Positions 43,691-53,718 of a DNA stretch of 64,000 nt are shown here, piece by piece; position 1 is the first letter of the stretch, and every line of letters starts with the position of its first letter. The stretch lies in assembly GCA_001563325.1 (NCBI GenBank), contig LRSK01000051.1:1-64000 (forward strand), in the 5' to 3' direction. The notes beneath the pieces were generated by a model. The model had not been told where the DNA came from and ran no database searches. It saw only the letters and a program-made list of their open reading frames with translations. Made by a program: the position numbers and the translations under genes. Source of the DNA: Candidatus Thorarchaeota archaeon SMTZ1-83 (GTDB taxonomy: Archaea; Asgardarchaeota; Thorarchaeia; Thorarchaeales; Thorarchaeaceae).

Positions 43691-45514
43691 CTACTCAGCG
43701 ATTCCTGGTACGACCATGCCAGATACAGACAGCTCTTGATAGAGTGACTGGAATTCCGAGTCCATCTTCTTGTCAATGGTGTTCATCGTCGACTCATAGC
43801 TGTCCCAAGGGGTGAGCTTCATCCGTGCGAGGTTGTCTAGAACGCTGAATTCGAGGATTCTTCTGACCTGCACACCCATGCTCACCGCTTCAGCCATCTT
43901 CCTTGCAAACTTGATGATTAATCGGAGCATCCTGTATGTCTTACCAATTGGACAGAATGTGTCAATCTCGTGGAGGGCACTCTGGGTAAGAAAGTCCTCT
44001 TTGATCATTCTGGCAGCCTCCAGGATCGCTCTCTCCGACTCAGGTAATGCATCTGGACCAACAAGCTGCACAATCTCCCTGAGCTCTTGATCCTTCTGAA
44101 GAAGGGCCATGGCCTCCTTTACCAAGCCAGTCCAGTCATCTCCTAGGTTTTCCTGGTGCCAAGGTTCCAGGGTTGGACTATATAGAGAGTAGCTCGTTAG
44201 TGAGTCTATTGCAGGGAAGAATCTTCGGGCTGCCAAGTCTTTGTCCAGGGCCCAGAAGACCTTCACAATTCTGAGTGTGGCCTGCGTTACTGGCTCAGAG
44301 AAGTCGCCTCCAGGGGGCGACACTGCACCACAAAGGGTGATGGAGCCAAGTCGCTCGTCAGACCCAAGAGCCTTCACGCGTCCACCTCTCTCGTAGAACT
44401 GAGCCAGCCTAGAGCCCAGATAGGCAGGATATCCTTCTTCCGATGGCAATTGGCCAAGTCTTCCAGAGATCTCACGGAGTGCTTCGGCCCAACGAGAGGT
44501 CGAATCGGCCATCAATGCCACGTCGAACCCTTGGTCTCTGAAATACTCGGCAAGTGTAACTGCAACATAGATGGACGCCTCGCGCGCTGCAACGGGCATG
44601 TTTGAGGTGTTGGCGATCAAGACTGTACGTTCCATCAGGGGACGGCCGCTCTTCGGATCCTTCAGGTGGGGCCACTCCTCCAGTGCCTCAGTCATCTCAT
44701 TACCCCTTTCTCCGCAACCAACGTAGACAACGACCTGTGCGTCGGCCCACTTGGCAAACTGATGGAGCGTGACCGTCTTGCCTGTTCCGAAGCCCCCTGG
44801 GATAGCACCAGTGCCGCCCTTGGCCTGTGGCATGAATGTATCAATGACCCTCTGTCCAGTAATGAGTGGTGTATCCATGGGAGCTCGATTCTTGAAGGGG
44901 CGACCAACTCGGACAGGTGTCCTCTGGAGCATCATGACATCGTGTATGTCGCCGTGTGCGTCCTTCACCTTACATATCGTTTCAAGGACTGTGTACTCAC
45001 CCTGAGGCACTACTTCTACAACCTCGCCCTTAACTCCGACTGGCATCAGGATCCGTGATGTGATGATACCTGTTTCAGGTACCTCTCCAATGATGTCACC
45101 AGGGACAACATTGTCGCCAACCTTGATCGTGGGTTTGAATTCCCACTTCTTCTCTTTGTCTATGCCTTCTACAGTAAGACCCCTCGAGATGAAGTCGCCA
45201 GACATCTCCCGAAGCTCGGGAAGTGGTCGCTGGATTCCATCATAGATGGAGCCTAAGAGCCCGGGCCCTAGCTCGACAGAGAGTGAGTCACCAGTTGATA
45301 CCACAGGTTCTCCGGGCGTAAGACCAGATGTTTCCTCATAGACCTGGACAGTGCACGTGCCCTCACCGACCTCAATCACTTCTCCAATCAACTGTTGTTT
45401 GCCGACACGTACGACCTCATACATTCTGACAGAGGTCAGTCCTCCACATCGGACAACTGGGCCAGCAATGCTCTCGATTCTTCCGGTTTCTTGGGTCAAT
45501 TCTTCACGCTCCAT
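43691..45514 (-). CDS. atpA: A-type ATP synthase subunit A
   Basis: 607 residues from the ATG at 45514 (a TTG at 45517 is the alternative). Catalytic subunit; Walker A is GGFGTGKTV, and the non-homologous bulge domain (about 115-190) is present. PSEEGYPAYLGSRLAQFYERGG is the DELSEED-like family block. No intein. It follows atpF by 11 bases. Confidence 0.97.
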   Translation of the reverse strand: MEREELTQETGRIESIAGPVVRCGGLTSVRMYEVVRVGKQQLIGEVIEVGEGTCTVQVYEETSGLTPGEPVVSTGDSLSVELGPGLLGSIYDGIQRPLPELREMSGDFISRGLTVEGIDKEKKWEFKPTIKVGDNVVPGDIIGEVPETGIITSRILMPVGVKGEVVEVVPQGEYTVLETICKVKDAHGDIHDVMMLQRTPVRVGRPFKNRAPMDTPLITGQRVIDTFMPQAKGGTGAIPGGFGTGKTVTLHQFAKWADAQVVVYVGCGERGNEMTEALEEWPHLKDPKSGRPLMERTVLIANTSNMPVAAREASIYVAVTLAEYFRDQGFDVALMADSTSRWAEALREISGRLGQLPSEEGYPAYLGSRLAQFYERGGRVKALGSDERLGSITLCGAVSPPGGDFSEPVTQATLRIVKVFWALDKDLAARRFFPAIDSLTSYSLYSPTLEPWHQENLGDDWTGLVKEAMALLQKDQELREIVQLVGPDALPESERAILEAARMIKEDFLTQSALHEIDTFCPIGKTYRMLRLIIKFARKMAEAVSMGVQVRRILEFSVLDNLARMKLTPWDSYESTMNTIDKKMDSEFQSLYQELSVSGMVVPGIAE

Positions 45515-45524
45515 CAATGTCAGA

Positions 45525-45848
45525 TCAGATGTTTATCTCAATACCAACAGCCTTCCGAATGAGCTCCCTGAGGACTGCATCATATGCTCCAGTTGTTCCG
45601 TTTCTGTCTGGAATAAGTAGAATCACTGGAACCGGAGCCTCAGACAGTTCAAGTATGGTGTCCTCCACTGTCTTGGCGAGAGGTTCCGTTATGAGAATGA
45701 GTCCCGTTCTGGGGTCCCGGAAGTACTTGGTCAGTGAACCACGTGTTTCTTCAGGAGTGTCAGGAACACTGCATTCCTTCACACCAACCATCCGGAAACC
45801 TGTGACCGTATCTCGGTCTCCAATCACAACGATTCTGTTACCGACCAT
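45525..45848 (-). CDS. atpF: A-type ATP synthase subunit F
   Basis: 107 residues; MVGNRIVVIGDRDTVTGFRMVGVKE and the ILITEPLAKTV segment match subunit F, a central-stalk regulatory subunit. Immediately upstream of atpA. Confidence 0.9.
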   Translation of the reverse strand: MVGNRIVVIGDRDTVTGFRMVGVKECSVPDTPEETRGSLTKYFRDPRTGLILITEPLAKTVEDTILELSEAPVPVILLIPDRNGTTGAYDAVLRELIRKAVGIEINI

Positions 45849-45967
45849 GTGTTGCTACGCGCCGCTATGGTTTTTGAAGGGTAGAACCACTATTCTGGTT
45901 GGAGGCTGCACAAGGGTCCATCAAATTAAGGTTTTCATTCGGCCCACAGCCTCATGATGTCTTGTTC

Positions 45968-46462
45968 TTATTCGGTGAACTGAGCGATAATGTCCTCTTC
46001 ATCGACAAGAGTCCAACAGTAAAGACACTTCAGCGTCGGTGGAGTTCGAGAAACTACCTCATACTTGGCTTTGATTGGTTCTCTTTCCTTGTTCGTCACA
46101 CATCGTTGGTTTGGACAGATAATCACGCTGGTGATTGTATCTGGAAGTTCTACTCGAGTCTTCTTCGTGACCTTGCCGGATTCAATGATGTTCAGCGTGG
46201 CGTCAGGTGCTACTAATGCAATCCGGGCAACTTCTTGGGAATCGAGAGAACGATGTTCGAGCTTCACGATGTCCTTCCGGCCAATCTTTGAACTCGAGAT
46301 ATTCATCGCCAGAGAAATGACGTTGTCTTCTCTGCCAGTGATTCCAAGAATTTGGAGAACCTCTAGTGCATGTCCCGCTCTGATGTGGTCTATGACTGTT
46401 CCATCCGATATCTTCACAATTCGGATGCCGTCGTACTTTTCGTGCTCGCCCATGTACATCAT
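45968..46462 (-). CDS. pyrI: Aspartate carbamoyltransferase regulatory subunit
   Basis: 164 residues. N-terminal allosteric domain (VIDHIRAGHALEVLQILGI) and C-terminal zinc domain with CPNQRC and CLYC. Partners PyrB in pyrimidine synthesis; pyrB is not adjacent. A TATA-like element on the minus strand lies near 46483-46497. Confidence 0.92.
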   Translation of the reverse strand: MMYMGEHEKYDGIRIVKISDGTVIDHIRAGHALEVLQILGITGREDNVISLAMNISSSKIGRKDIVKLEHRSLDSQEVARIALVAPDATLNIIESGKVTKKTRVELPDTITSVIICPNQRCVTNKEREPIKAKYEVVSRTPPTLKCLYCWTLVDEEDIIAQFTE

Positions 46463-46590
46463 CTGGGGGTAGTGTGTCTGACCGTTCCGTTTTATTCCTT
46501 CCCTTTGATTTCGCGGCTTTGTACCATATCAAGAGGCGAAGGTTGATATGGGGAACATCCGGACGGCACCAAGCAAGACGGTGAAGTGAT

Positions 46591-47934
46591 TTGGTCCTGG
46601 AAGGTCTCGGAAAGGCACTCAACTCAGCTCTGAAGCGGCTTTTCGGCGCATCTGTAATTGATGCGGAGTTGGTGAAGGAGCTAACAAGGGACATTCAGAG
46701 AGCCCTTCTGACAGCAGATGTAGATGTCAATCTGGTAATGGCTATTACAAAGAGAGTGGAGGAGCAGGCACTTGATGAATCACTTCCCCGAGGAATATCT
46801 CGGCGTGAGCATATTGTGAAAGTGGTCTGGGATTCCCTGTCCCACTTCTTGGGCGAGAAGACTGTTCCTCTCGAAATCTCCCCAGGAAAGCCCAATCTGG
46901 TGATGATGGTTGGCATTCAGGGCTCCGGGAAGACCACCACAATCGGGAAGCTGGCACGATACTATCAGAAGAGAGGGATAAAGACGGGAGTGATCTGCGC
47001 TGACAACTTCCGACCGGGCGCCTACAGTCAGCTGAAACAGTTGGCAGAACGCTCCAATGTGCCATTCTGGGGCGATGAGGAAGAGAAGGACGCTGTTAAG
47101 CTGGCCAAGAAGGGTTTCGATGACATGAAGAAGCGAGGCATCGAGCTTATTCTGCTGGATACCTCTGGAAGGCACCGTGAGGAAACGAGCTTGATAAAGG
47201 AGATGAAGGACATCTCCAAGGGTGTCAAGCCCCAAGAGATTATACTGGTTGTCGACGGCACTCTCGGTCAGCAGGCAGGCACTCAGGCGGCTGCTTTCAG
47301 GGACGCCACGAAGATTGGCTCGATAGTTGTCACGAAACTTGATGGAAGTGCAAAGGGAGGTGGAGCTCTCTCAGCCGTTGCGGCCACTGGTGCTCCAATC
47401 AAGTTCATTGGAACCGGTGAAGGAATAGACGCCATTGAGACTTTCAATCCGACGAAGTTCGCTGGCAGACTTCTTGGTATGTCAGATATTCAAGGACTGA
47501 TCGAGAAGGTTAGAGAGGCGCAGATTGTGGTAGATGAAGACGCTACGATGCGTTTCATGAAAGGCCAGTTCTCGCTTAATGATATGATGGCGCAGCTGAA
47601 ACAGCTGAAGAAAATGGGTCCGATTGGTAAGGTAATGGAGATGCTGGGACTACAGTACAAGCTCCCAGATGATATTGCAGAGATACAAGAGGAGAACATG
47701 AAACGGTGGGAGGTCATTATGAGTTCGATGACCAAGGAGGAGCTCGACAACCCCAAGACAATAAAGTCCTCAAGAATTCAACGAATTGCCAAGGGGTCCG
47801 GGACTAGCGCGCGAGACGTACGAGATCTACTGAAGCAACATCAGCAGATGCAGAAGATGATGAAGCAGTTTGGTAAGCAACGCCGTGGAAGAAGGGGAGG
47901 AATCCCCGGATTGCAAGGACTGCCAGGGGCCTAG
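46591..47934 (+). CDS. srp54: Signal recognition particle 54 kDa protein
   Basis: 447 residues: N domain, G domain with Walker A GIQGSGKTTT (about 108-117), DTSGRHRE and TKLDGSAKGGG, and a methionine-rich M domain (about 300-440) binding 7S RNA and signal sequences. TTG start with GGTGA upstream. Divergent from pyrI. Confidence 0.96.
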   Translation: MVLEGLGKALNSALKRLFGASVIDAELVKELTRDIQRALLTADVDVNLVMAITKRVEEQALDESLPRGISRREHIVKVVWDSLSHFLGEKTVPLEISPGKPNLVMMVGIQGSGKTTTIGKLARYYQKRGIKTGVICADNFRPGAYSQLKQLAERSNVPFWGDEEEKDAVKLAKKGFDDMKKRGIELILLDTSGRHREETSLIKEMKDISKGVKPQEIILVVDGTLGQQAGTQAAAFRDATKIGSIVVTKLDGSAKGGGALSAVAATGAPIKFIGTGEGIDAIETFNPTKFAGRLLGMSDIQGLIEKVREAQIVVDEDATMRFMKGQFSLNDMMAQLKQLKKMGPIGKVMEMLGLQYKLPDDIAEIQEENMKRWEVIMSSMTKEELDNPKTIKSSRIQRIAKGSGTSARDVRDLLKQHQQMQKMMKQFGKQRRGRRGGIPGLQGLPGA

Positions 47935-47960
47935 ACACTTCTCTCCCGATTTCTGAGGGC

Positions 47961-48533
47961 ATGGTGATGTCTCTTCGTCGGTTCCTAATCTTGTTCAGAG
48001 AGTTCCCCATTGACGAAACTAGTGTTAGGGCAGGCGAGAATGCCCATGAAGTAATCGTTGCGTGCCGCTCCATCAACGTTGGACTGTTCGTTTCTGGTGA
48101 CTTGCGAAGGGATGTGGAGGTCAGCATCGCGCACGGCGAAAAAGAGAATCTTCGAGTTATGACCTTCCCAGGACAGAAACTGAAGAGGGTGTCGCCCGAT
48201 GAACGTTCAATCTCATTCTTCCTACTGAAAGCGAACAAGGAGCTGCTCAATCTTCACCTTGGAGAAGCAAGACGGATGGACAATGGAATAGAGCTGAGGA
48301 GAACGGGCTTGGTCGAGCTTCTCTCACTGTGGTCGGATTCGGGCATATTCCTTGCGCAGGCCGATGCCGCAGCAGAGCAAATGCCTGTGCAGGCACCCCC
48401 TGGGCTTTACATCTATGAAGTGGACAAGGCGGGAATGTTGGAGAAGCTCCCGAAACACCCCATTACGATATTGCGGAAACCGCCGAGTCCTGAGCGTTTC
48501 ATTCTAGATATTAACCTAAGTTCAGACTCATGA
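47961..48533 (+). CDS. trmY: tRNA pseudouridine-54 N1-methyltransferase TrmY
   Basis: 190 residues, SPOUT fold. Patterns matching TrmY (COG1901): VIVACRSINVGLFVSGDLRRDV and RRVSPDERS-like LKRVSPDERSISFFL. Makes m1-pseudouridine-54 in archaeal tRNAs. Downstream of srp54 and upstream of the DRG gene; loosely coupled. Confidence 0.88.
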   Translation: MVMSLRRFLILFREFPIDETSVRAGENAHEVIVACRSINVGLFVSGDLRRDVEVSIAHGEKENLRVMTFPGQKLKRVSPDERSISFFLLKANKELLNLHLGEARRMDNGIELRRTGLVELLSLWSDSGIFLAQADAAAEQMPVQAPPGLYIYEVDKAGMLEKLPKHPITILRKPPSPERFILDINLSSDS

Positions 48534-48616
48534 CATGGTGAGCTTTGAGTAACCTTCATAATGAAAGCCTCCAGAAGGGACATCAAGACAGAAATCATGT
48601 GTGGGTGTGGCCTGTA

Positions 48617-49795
48617 TTGCCTACCAATGTATCTCCTGAGTTCGATAAGCAGAGGCAAATCTACGAGGACACCGAAGACCTTGTACAGCGGATAGCAGAA
48701 CTTGAGAAACTCCTGTCCCTGGCACCCAGACACAAAGGTGCAGAGCGTATGGTAGGAGACTACCGCAAGAAGCTTGCCCAACTGAAGGCCAAACTGGAGA
48801 AACAGCGTGAACAGGAACGAGCTCGCAAAGGTGGTAGAGGCGCAGAGGAGGGAGTTGTTAGAAAAGAGGGCGCCGGCCAAGTCTGCCTAATTGGCGTCAC
48901 CAATAGCGGAAAGTCCACCCTGATTAACGCGGTGACAAACGCGGAGCTGGAAGTCGGAGATTATCCATTCACTACACCGCTGCCCACACCAGCAATGCTC
49001 ACTCTTGAGGATATCAACATCCAGTTGGTGGAAATTCCCGGATTGTTTGAAGGAAGCAACGAGTCGGGAATAGGAAGACAGGCTCTATCAGTCGCTCGGA
49101 ACACAGACTGCATAGCACTCGTCATTGATCTCTCTCAGGACATAGAAACCCAGATGTCAATCATTCTTGGAGAATTGGACAGCGCAAGGATACGGCTTAA
49201 CCGGGAGAAGACATCTGTCAGAATTGAGAGAGTCGGCCTTGGTGGCCACATGATCTACGGTGCTCAGAACTTTCAGGGGGACATAGAAGAGGTAAAGGAG
49301 TACCTTAAGGCATGCAAGATCTCGAACGTAATCGTTCGCTTCCAAAAGCCTGCAACGTTTCAGCAACTGGTCGATGCCATGGACGCAAGTGTTGCATACG
49401 TAAGAGCGTTGATTATCGCCACCAAGGGAGATGCTCCGGGTTCTGAAGGGCGGTTCGAGGAACTCGAGGAGAAGTACGGAGAGCGATTCGAGATCATACC
49501 CGTTTCAGCTGAGAAGCGAGAGAATCTGGATGGGATGACGTGGGCACTCTACGATCACTTGGACATCCTTCGCGTATACACAAAGATTCCCGGCAAGAAG
49601 AGAGAGGACAAGCCCATTGTCTTGCCTGAGGGCTCTATTGTGGAAGACGCTGCAGCAAAGGTGCACAAGGAGCTGTTTGTTGAGAGGTTCCGTGCAGCAG
49701 TGATATACCGCGAGAAGGACAAGATAAAGCGAAGACAGGTAGGATTGAATTATCCCCTAGAGGACGGGGATGTACTTCAGCTCTTGCACAGGTAG
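48617..49795 (+). CDS. DRG family (Obg-like) GTPase
   Basis: About 392 residues from the TTG at 48617 (MPTNVSPEFDKQ), preceded by GGTGTGG; the open frame reaches 48545 but the extra 24 residues lack similarity to DRG starts. Helical N-terminus LAPRHKGAERM, G1 GVTNSGKSTL, G3 VEIPGLFEG, G4 ATKGD, and a C-terminal TGS domain. Binds translating ribosomes in eukaryotes. Confidence 0.93.
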   Translation: MPTNVSPEFDKQRQIYEDTEDLVQRIAELEKLLSLAPRHKGAERMVGDYRKKLAQLKAKLEKQREQERARKGGRGAEEGVVRKEGAGQVCLIGVTNSGKSTLINAVTNAELEVGDYPFTTPLPTPAMLTLEDINIQLVEIPGLFEGSNESGIGRQALSVARNTDCIALVIDLSQDIETQMSIILGELDSARIRLNREKTSVRIERVGLGGHMIYGAQNFQGDIEEVKEYLKACKISNVIVRFQKPATFQQLVDAMDASVAYVRALIIATKGDAPGSEGRFEELEEKYGERFEIIPVSAEKRENLDGMTWALYDHLDILRVYTKIPGKKREDKPIVLPEGSIVEDAAAKVHKELFVERFRAAVIYREKDKIKRRQVGLNYPLEDGDVLQLLHR

Positions 49796-49807
49796 GGTGA
49801 AAGCTGT

Positions 49808-50551
49808 TTGCCCGAACCTGAAGAAGAATCCGGACTGAATAACATCACGGTGGTCCTAGTTGAACCTCAGATCCCTGGAAATGTGGGATTTGCTGCGAGG
49901 GTTCTGGCAAACTTTGGGGTGGAGAGCTACCGGATAGTGGGAAATGACCCTCGACACGACAATTACGCACAGATGTTCTCGGCACGTGCCTCAGACATCC
50001 TGGAGTCGGCCCAGATCTTTCCGGACTTGGAGTCTGCACTGAATGGTATTCACTCCTCTTGGGCGGCTACCGCAAGAATAGGAAGGAATCACAGCGTGAC
50101 GCGGGCCGCAGTACCACTGCCCGACTTGCCGGACCCCTTGGCTGTTGACGGACGCGTTGCATTGGTCTTTGGAAGAGAAGACGCAGGGTTGACGAATGAA
50201 GAAGTGGCCCTCTGTGATCTTGTGTTCACGATACCGGTTGCAAAGGGATATCCGAGCATGAATCTCAGTCACGCCATCGCGGTGACTCTCTACGAGTTGT
50301 TCAAGAAGTATGCACCCAAAGGTCCGCCAGAACCCACAGAAGCCAAACCAGCAACTCGAGAGGAAAGAGAGATCGTCTACCAGTTCTTTGACGAGGTTAT
50401 TGATGAACTCGACATCAAGGACTACAGACGACCCATTGCAAAACAAGTCTTCAGAAACCTCTTAGGTCGGGCGTACATGACTGGACGTGAGGTCGCAACG
50501 CTAACAGGTGTAGTCAGAAAGATTAGAAACCTTGTCAAGAAGGCCGGTTGA
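49808..50551 (+). CDS. trmJ: TrmJ-like tRNA/rRNA 2'-O-methyltransferase
   Basis: 247 residues; SPOUT domain with LVEPQIPGNVGFAARVLANFG and FGREDAGLTNEEV, PVAKGYPSMNLSHAIAVTLYE forming the knot. Probably 2'-O-methylates position 32 of tRNAs. TTG start. Stop overlaps the next start by 4 bases. Confidence 0.9.
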   Translation: MPEPEEESGLNNITVVLVEPQIPGNVGFAARVLANFGVESYRIVGNDPRHDNYAQMFSARASDILESAQIFPDLESALNGIHSSWAATARIGRNHSVTRAAVPLPDLPDPLAVDGRVALVFGREDAGLTNEEVALCDLVFTIPVAKGYPSMNLSHAIAVTLYELFKKYAPKGPPEPTEAKPATREEREIVYQFFDEVIDELDIKDYRRPIAKQVFRNLLGRAYMTGREVATLTGVVRKIRNLVKKAG

Positions 50552-51267
50552 AGGCATTGAACTTAATCAACTATCTCGAACCGATTGCCCCCAAGGACAT
50601 TCTGTTTCCGGGTGTTCATTGGATTATAGAAATAGTCCTCCTAGTCTTTCTAGCTCTGTTTCTCTGGGTCTGCGTCTGTGTCAGATCAATCCGTTACTTC
50701 TGGAAGTTTCCAATGCCTGCCTTCGCGGGAAATGCCATTGCAGCAGGCCCCTACAGGACCAGGGCTCAGCCACCATCGATGGTCGTTGAGGCTATCAACC
50801 CCAGACCAGGAATGAAAGTTGTCGAGATAGGGTGTGGATCTGGCCTCTACACTGTGGCAGTTGCAAATGCAATACAACCCGATGGTATGGTATATGCTGT
50901 TGACATCCAAGAGGGAATGCTTGAGAAACTGAGAAACAGAATGGAGCGAGAAGGCGTCAAGAACATCACTCCAGTCCTTGCAGATGCGGAGGGGCAGATT
51001 CCTCTGGCAGATGGTATAGCTGATGCAGTCTTCTCAGTTGCCGTTATGCCAGAGATTCCAGACCCGGTGAAGGCAATGGACCAAGTCATACGACTAATGA
51101 ATGATGGTGCAGTATTCGCGGAGGCGGAGTTCTTGTTGGACCCCGACTTTCCGCTAAGACGAACGGTTGTGAAGTGGGCAAAAGAGGCAGGCCTTGTCTT
51201 AGACCGGCAAATAGGCAGTGCATTTCGCTATGTACTTGTGTTCCGGAAGAAGTCATCATCTGAGTAG
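50548..51267 (+). CDS. Class I SAM methyltransferase with N-terminal membrane helix
   Basis: 239 residues. One hydrophobic helix at about 24-46, then the SAM domain with VVEIGCGSGLYTVAVA (motif I) and VYAVDIQEGMLEKL. Probably a membrane-anchored lipid or quinone methyltransferase; the substrate cannot be told. Its end overlaps the convergent APH-like gene by 12 bases. Confidence 0.8.
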   Translation: MKALNLINYLEPIAPKDILFPGVHWIIEIVLLVFLALFLWVCVCVRSIRYFWKFPMPAFAGNAIAAGPYRTRAQPPSMVVEAINPRPGMKVVEIGCGSGLYTVAVANAIQPDGMVYAVDIQEGMLEKLRNRMEREGVKNITPVLADAEGQIPLADGIADAVFSVAVMPEIPDPVKAMDQVIRLMNDGAVFAEAEFLLDPDFPLRRTVVKWAKEAGLVLDRQIGSAFRYVLVFRKKSSSE

Positions 51268-52233
51268 AGCAGAGAAAGTTTCTCTCAGAACAGACGAGTA
51301 GAGATCCCATTTCCTCACTCTTTCGTCAAGTAGCCGATATCCGAAGCGGACCATTTCATCGATTCCAAGATCAAGTCCGGACAGAACATACACGAAGGGA
51401 ATCCTTCCATATCGGAATGACATTCTCTGTTGAAGTCGGCCATCAATCTCCTTGGGATATGTCTTCAGTAGCGGGGTCATGAACTCGGAACCCTCCCTCT
51501 GAAAGAGAAAGTCTGCTGCGGGGTCGTAGATGCGTGTTTCCTCAAAGTCAATGATGCCTGTCACTTCGAAGGTTTCTGGATCGACAAGGATGTTTGAAGT
51601 GTCAAAGTCACCGTGGACCAAGACTGGCTCAAACTGGAAATTCTCATCATGGTCTAGGAAGTCATGAAAAAGCGTGTCGGTCCACAGCTTCTGAGCGTGT
51701 GATAAATTCGGATACGTGATCTCCACGACTCGCTCATAGAACTTGCTCCATTCTCTGCGATCATCTTCTATGTCAAAAGACGAGTCCTCCGTTCCAGGTG
51801 ATACGGCTGCCAGTTCTAGCTCGTGAAGTTCTCCGAGGAATACGCCTACTTGTTTTGCGATGTTCTGACGTTGCTCAATGGACAAATCCGAGTAATGCCT
51901 TGTCAGTGAGCAGCCAGGTATCTTCTGATATCCCATGTAGGGGGTCTCTGAGTCAACTTCGACAAACAGGGGAGAGGGGATTCTGATTGCTATATGGTCC
52001 TGAAGACCATTCAGAATCTCAGTTTCTCGTCGGACTAGTCTAATCCGCTCCTTGGCAGGAAGAAAAGTACTAGGAAATCGGAATATGAACCTGCCCCTAA
52101 CCTCATAGACATTGTGAGTCCCATGATAGAGAAAACGGACTTCTGGACTCTTCACATCAGGGAAGCATGTCTGGATGGTTGATTCAATCACGGATAGCTC
52201 GATGTCAGGTGGAACGTTCTCTTCATAGATCAT
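51256..52233 (-). CDS. APH-fold kinase (aminoglycoside phosphotransferase family)
   Basis: 325 residues. Kinase-like fold with VLVHGDFDTSNILVD as catalytic loop and TGIIDFEETRIYDPAAD as metal-binding loop. The family phosphorylates small molecules (antibiotics, choline, homoserine); no particular substrate is indicated. Confidence 0.8.
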   Translation of the reverse strand: MIYEENVPPDIELSVIESTIQTCFPDVKSPEVRFLYHGTHNVYEVRGRFIFRFPSTFLPAKERIRLVRRETEILNGLQDHIAIRIPSPLFVEVDSETPYMGYQKIPGCSLTRHYSDLSIEQRQNIAKQVGVFLGELHELELAAVSPGTEDSSFDIEDDRREWSKFYERVVEITYPNLSHAQKLWTDTLFHDFLDHDENFQFEPVLVHGDFDTSNILVDPETFEVTGIIDFEETRIYDPAADFLFQREGSEFMTPLLKTYPKEIDGRLQQRMSFRYGRIPFVYVLSGLDLGIDEMVRFGYRLLDERVRKWDLYSSVLRETFSALLR

Positions 52234-52334
52234 AGCCGGACACCGCGCGAAGTGATGACAGTACTGTCAGACATTTCATCCTAGATTCGCCTTGATGGAT
52301 ATCGAATGTTCTAGTACACACTGAGTGGGGGAAA

Positions 52335-52874
52335 CTAGGAACCATATCCAAGCTTCTTCTTCAGCTCTGGGTCAATCTTATCAAAGTTAATCTTGCATGG
52401 GGTTGGCATCTTGGGCGCAGCTTTCTTCAGAGCCCTCATTGCCTGCTGAATGTATGCTCTGTCAGTTCTGATAGTAATCAGCGGCTGGTTCGGGCTCACT
52501 CTTGCAGCCACTCCTATGACTTTGCCGAAGGCTTTTCGCATACCATCCTGAACACGGTCTGCACCGGCACCTGAGATCATCTTGTTCTCACGAAGATAGT
52601 GGTACGGCTTGACGCGTATTCGAAGATGGTAGTTCTTCCTGCCGACAGTCTTGGTCATGTGCCGGTTCGAGGCGATACGGGCTGCCTCCAAGGCCTGATG
52701 ACGAATCTGGCACCTCTCAAGACCAACTAACGAGAGTTCTACCTCGAAGTCGCCGCCGGTGTCACCCATGTCAAAGCTGACTATCCTACTAGCTGGTTGA
52801 CGATGGATGTACCGCTTCCTAACAAATGGCGGCCTATCAGCCTCTCGATAACAGTGACCGGGTCGCTTTCCCAT
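52335..52874 (-). CDS. rpl10e: Large ribosomal subunit protein uL16 (L10e)
   Basis: 179 residues, full length. MGKRPGHCYREADRPPFVR and NRHMTKTVGRKNYHLRIRVKP-type core are diagnostic. Contacts the peptidyl transferase centre and A-site tRNA. A TATA-like element on the minus strand at about 52937-52945 gives a leader of about 40 bases. Confidence 0.97.
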   Translation of the reverse strand: MGKRPGHCYREADRPPFVRKRYIHRQPASRIVSFDMGDTGGDFEVELSLVGLERCQIRHQALEAARIASNRHMTKTVGRKNYHLRIRVKPYHYLRENKMISGAGADRVQDGMRKAFGKVIGVAARVSPNQPLITIRTDRAYIQQAMRALKKAAPKMPTPCKINFDKIDPELKKKLGYGS

Positions 52875-52972
52875 TTAGTTTCACCTATCAAATATGGTCT
52901 TGAGTACCCAGACTCATCGTCACGCCCTGAAGTTCGAATAAAAGGATTATGGCATGACTTCTGGTATTCTGA

Positions 52973-53005
52973 GTGAGGCCGTATGGAATCGGGTTCCAAT
53001 CTCAC
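52973..53005. other. Nested hairpin between L10e and the zinc-ribbon gene
   Basis: GTGAG (52973) pairs with CTCAC (53001), enclosing TGGAA/TTCCA with a five-base loop TCGGG. It has no T-run, so it is not a typical terminator. It may be a processing or regulatory structure. Confidence 0.35.
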
Positions 53006-53067
53006 GGTAGGATCCCAAGCCGGGGTGCTACGTCTTTGCCTGCTTGTCTATACTCTATGTGGAAGCA

Positions 53068-53553
53068 CTAGATGATGTCTGATGTCAACGTAGTCCCACA
53101 GTCGTCGCAACTAACCAATTCCCCCTTTCTAAGCCTTGATATCTTCTCAAATGAAAGAAACGCAAGACACCATGGACAAAGAACGTTGAAGTCCTGCCTG
53201 AAAGGGGATGGCCATTTTTCCTTGAGCCAATCATCTAAGAGTAGGACCTGAGTCATTGCTTCCTTCGGAGACCTGTGTGGATCAGCCACTACGACATCAA
53301 GCTGTCTTCTCAGGCAATCAAGACATAGCTGCTGTGGGCTGATTCCCTCTTCTTCCATTCTCCTGATGGCAAAACGACGTAGGAAATCAATCTCACCGCC
53401 GCAGCGTACGCAAGCAAAGCGTTCTGATGACCTTCTGTCCATCTCCCATAGCATGCAGGATTCGCAAAGCAGAGGGTATCTCCCCTGGGCCTTTCGATAG
53501 ACAATCTCTGCTGATTCGCTCACTTGACTGCCGCACCAAGAACAGAAGGGCAA
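53068..53553 (-). CDS. Multi-zinc-ribbon protein of unknown function
   Basis: 161 residues with six CxxC pairs (CSWC, CESC, CVRC, CLDC, CPWC, CDDC), enough for three zinc sites. I do not recognise the family. A helical stretch lies between the second and third ribbons (about 60-120). Possibly nucleic-acid or protein binding. Confidence 0.55.
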   Translation of the reverse strand: MPFCSWCGSQVSESAEIVYRKAQGRYPLLCESCMLWEMDRRSSERFACVRCGGEIDFLRRFAIRRMEEEGISPQQLCLDCLRRQLDVVVADPHRSPKEAMTQVLLLDDWLKEKWPSPFRQDFNVLCPWCLAFLSFEKISRLRKGELVSCDDCGTTLTSDII

Positions 53554-53718
53554 CGATGCAACTCCCTGAGAATTGCTCAGGATGCGCGTATTAAGCTATC
53601 GCAACCATAGGATGAGGGGGGGACACCATGGAGCAGCACGGGCCTTGATTCTCTACTCTGCATCAATCATCAAGTCAAGCTGCAATCTCACAGGTACACT
53701 TGCTAGCAGTCGATAGAC

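Noticed and set aside
52875..53067. tRNA-like fold upstream of L10e
   Set aside because: A hairpin resembling an arm exists but no acceptor stem or T-loop sequence could be matched.
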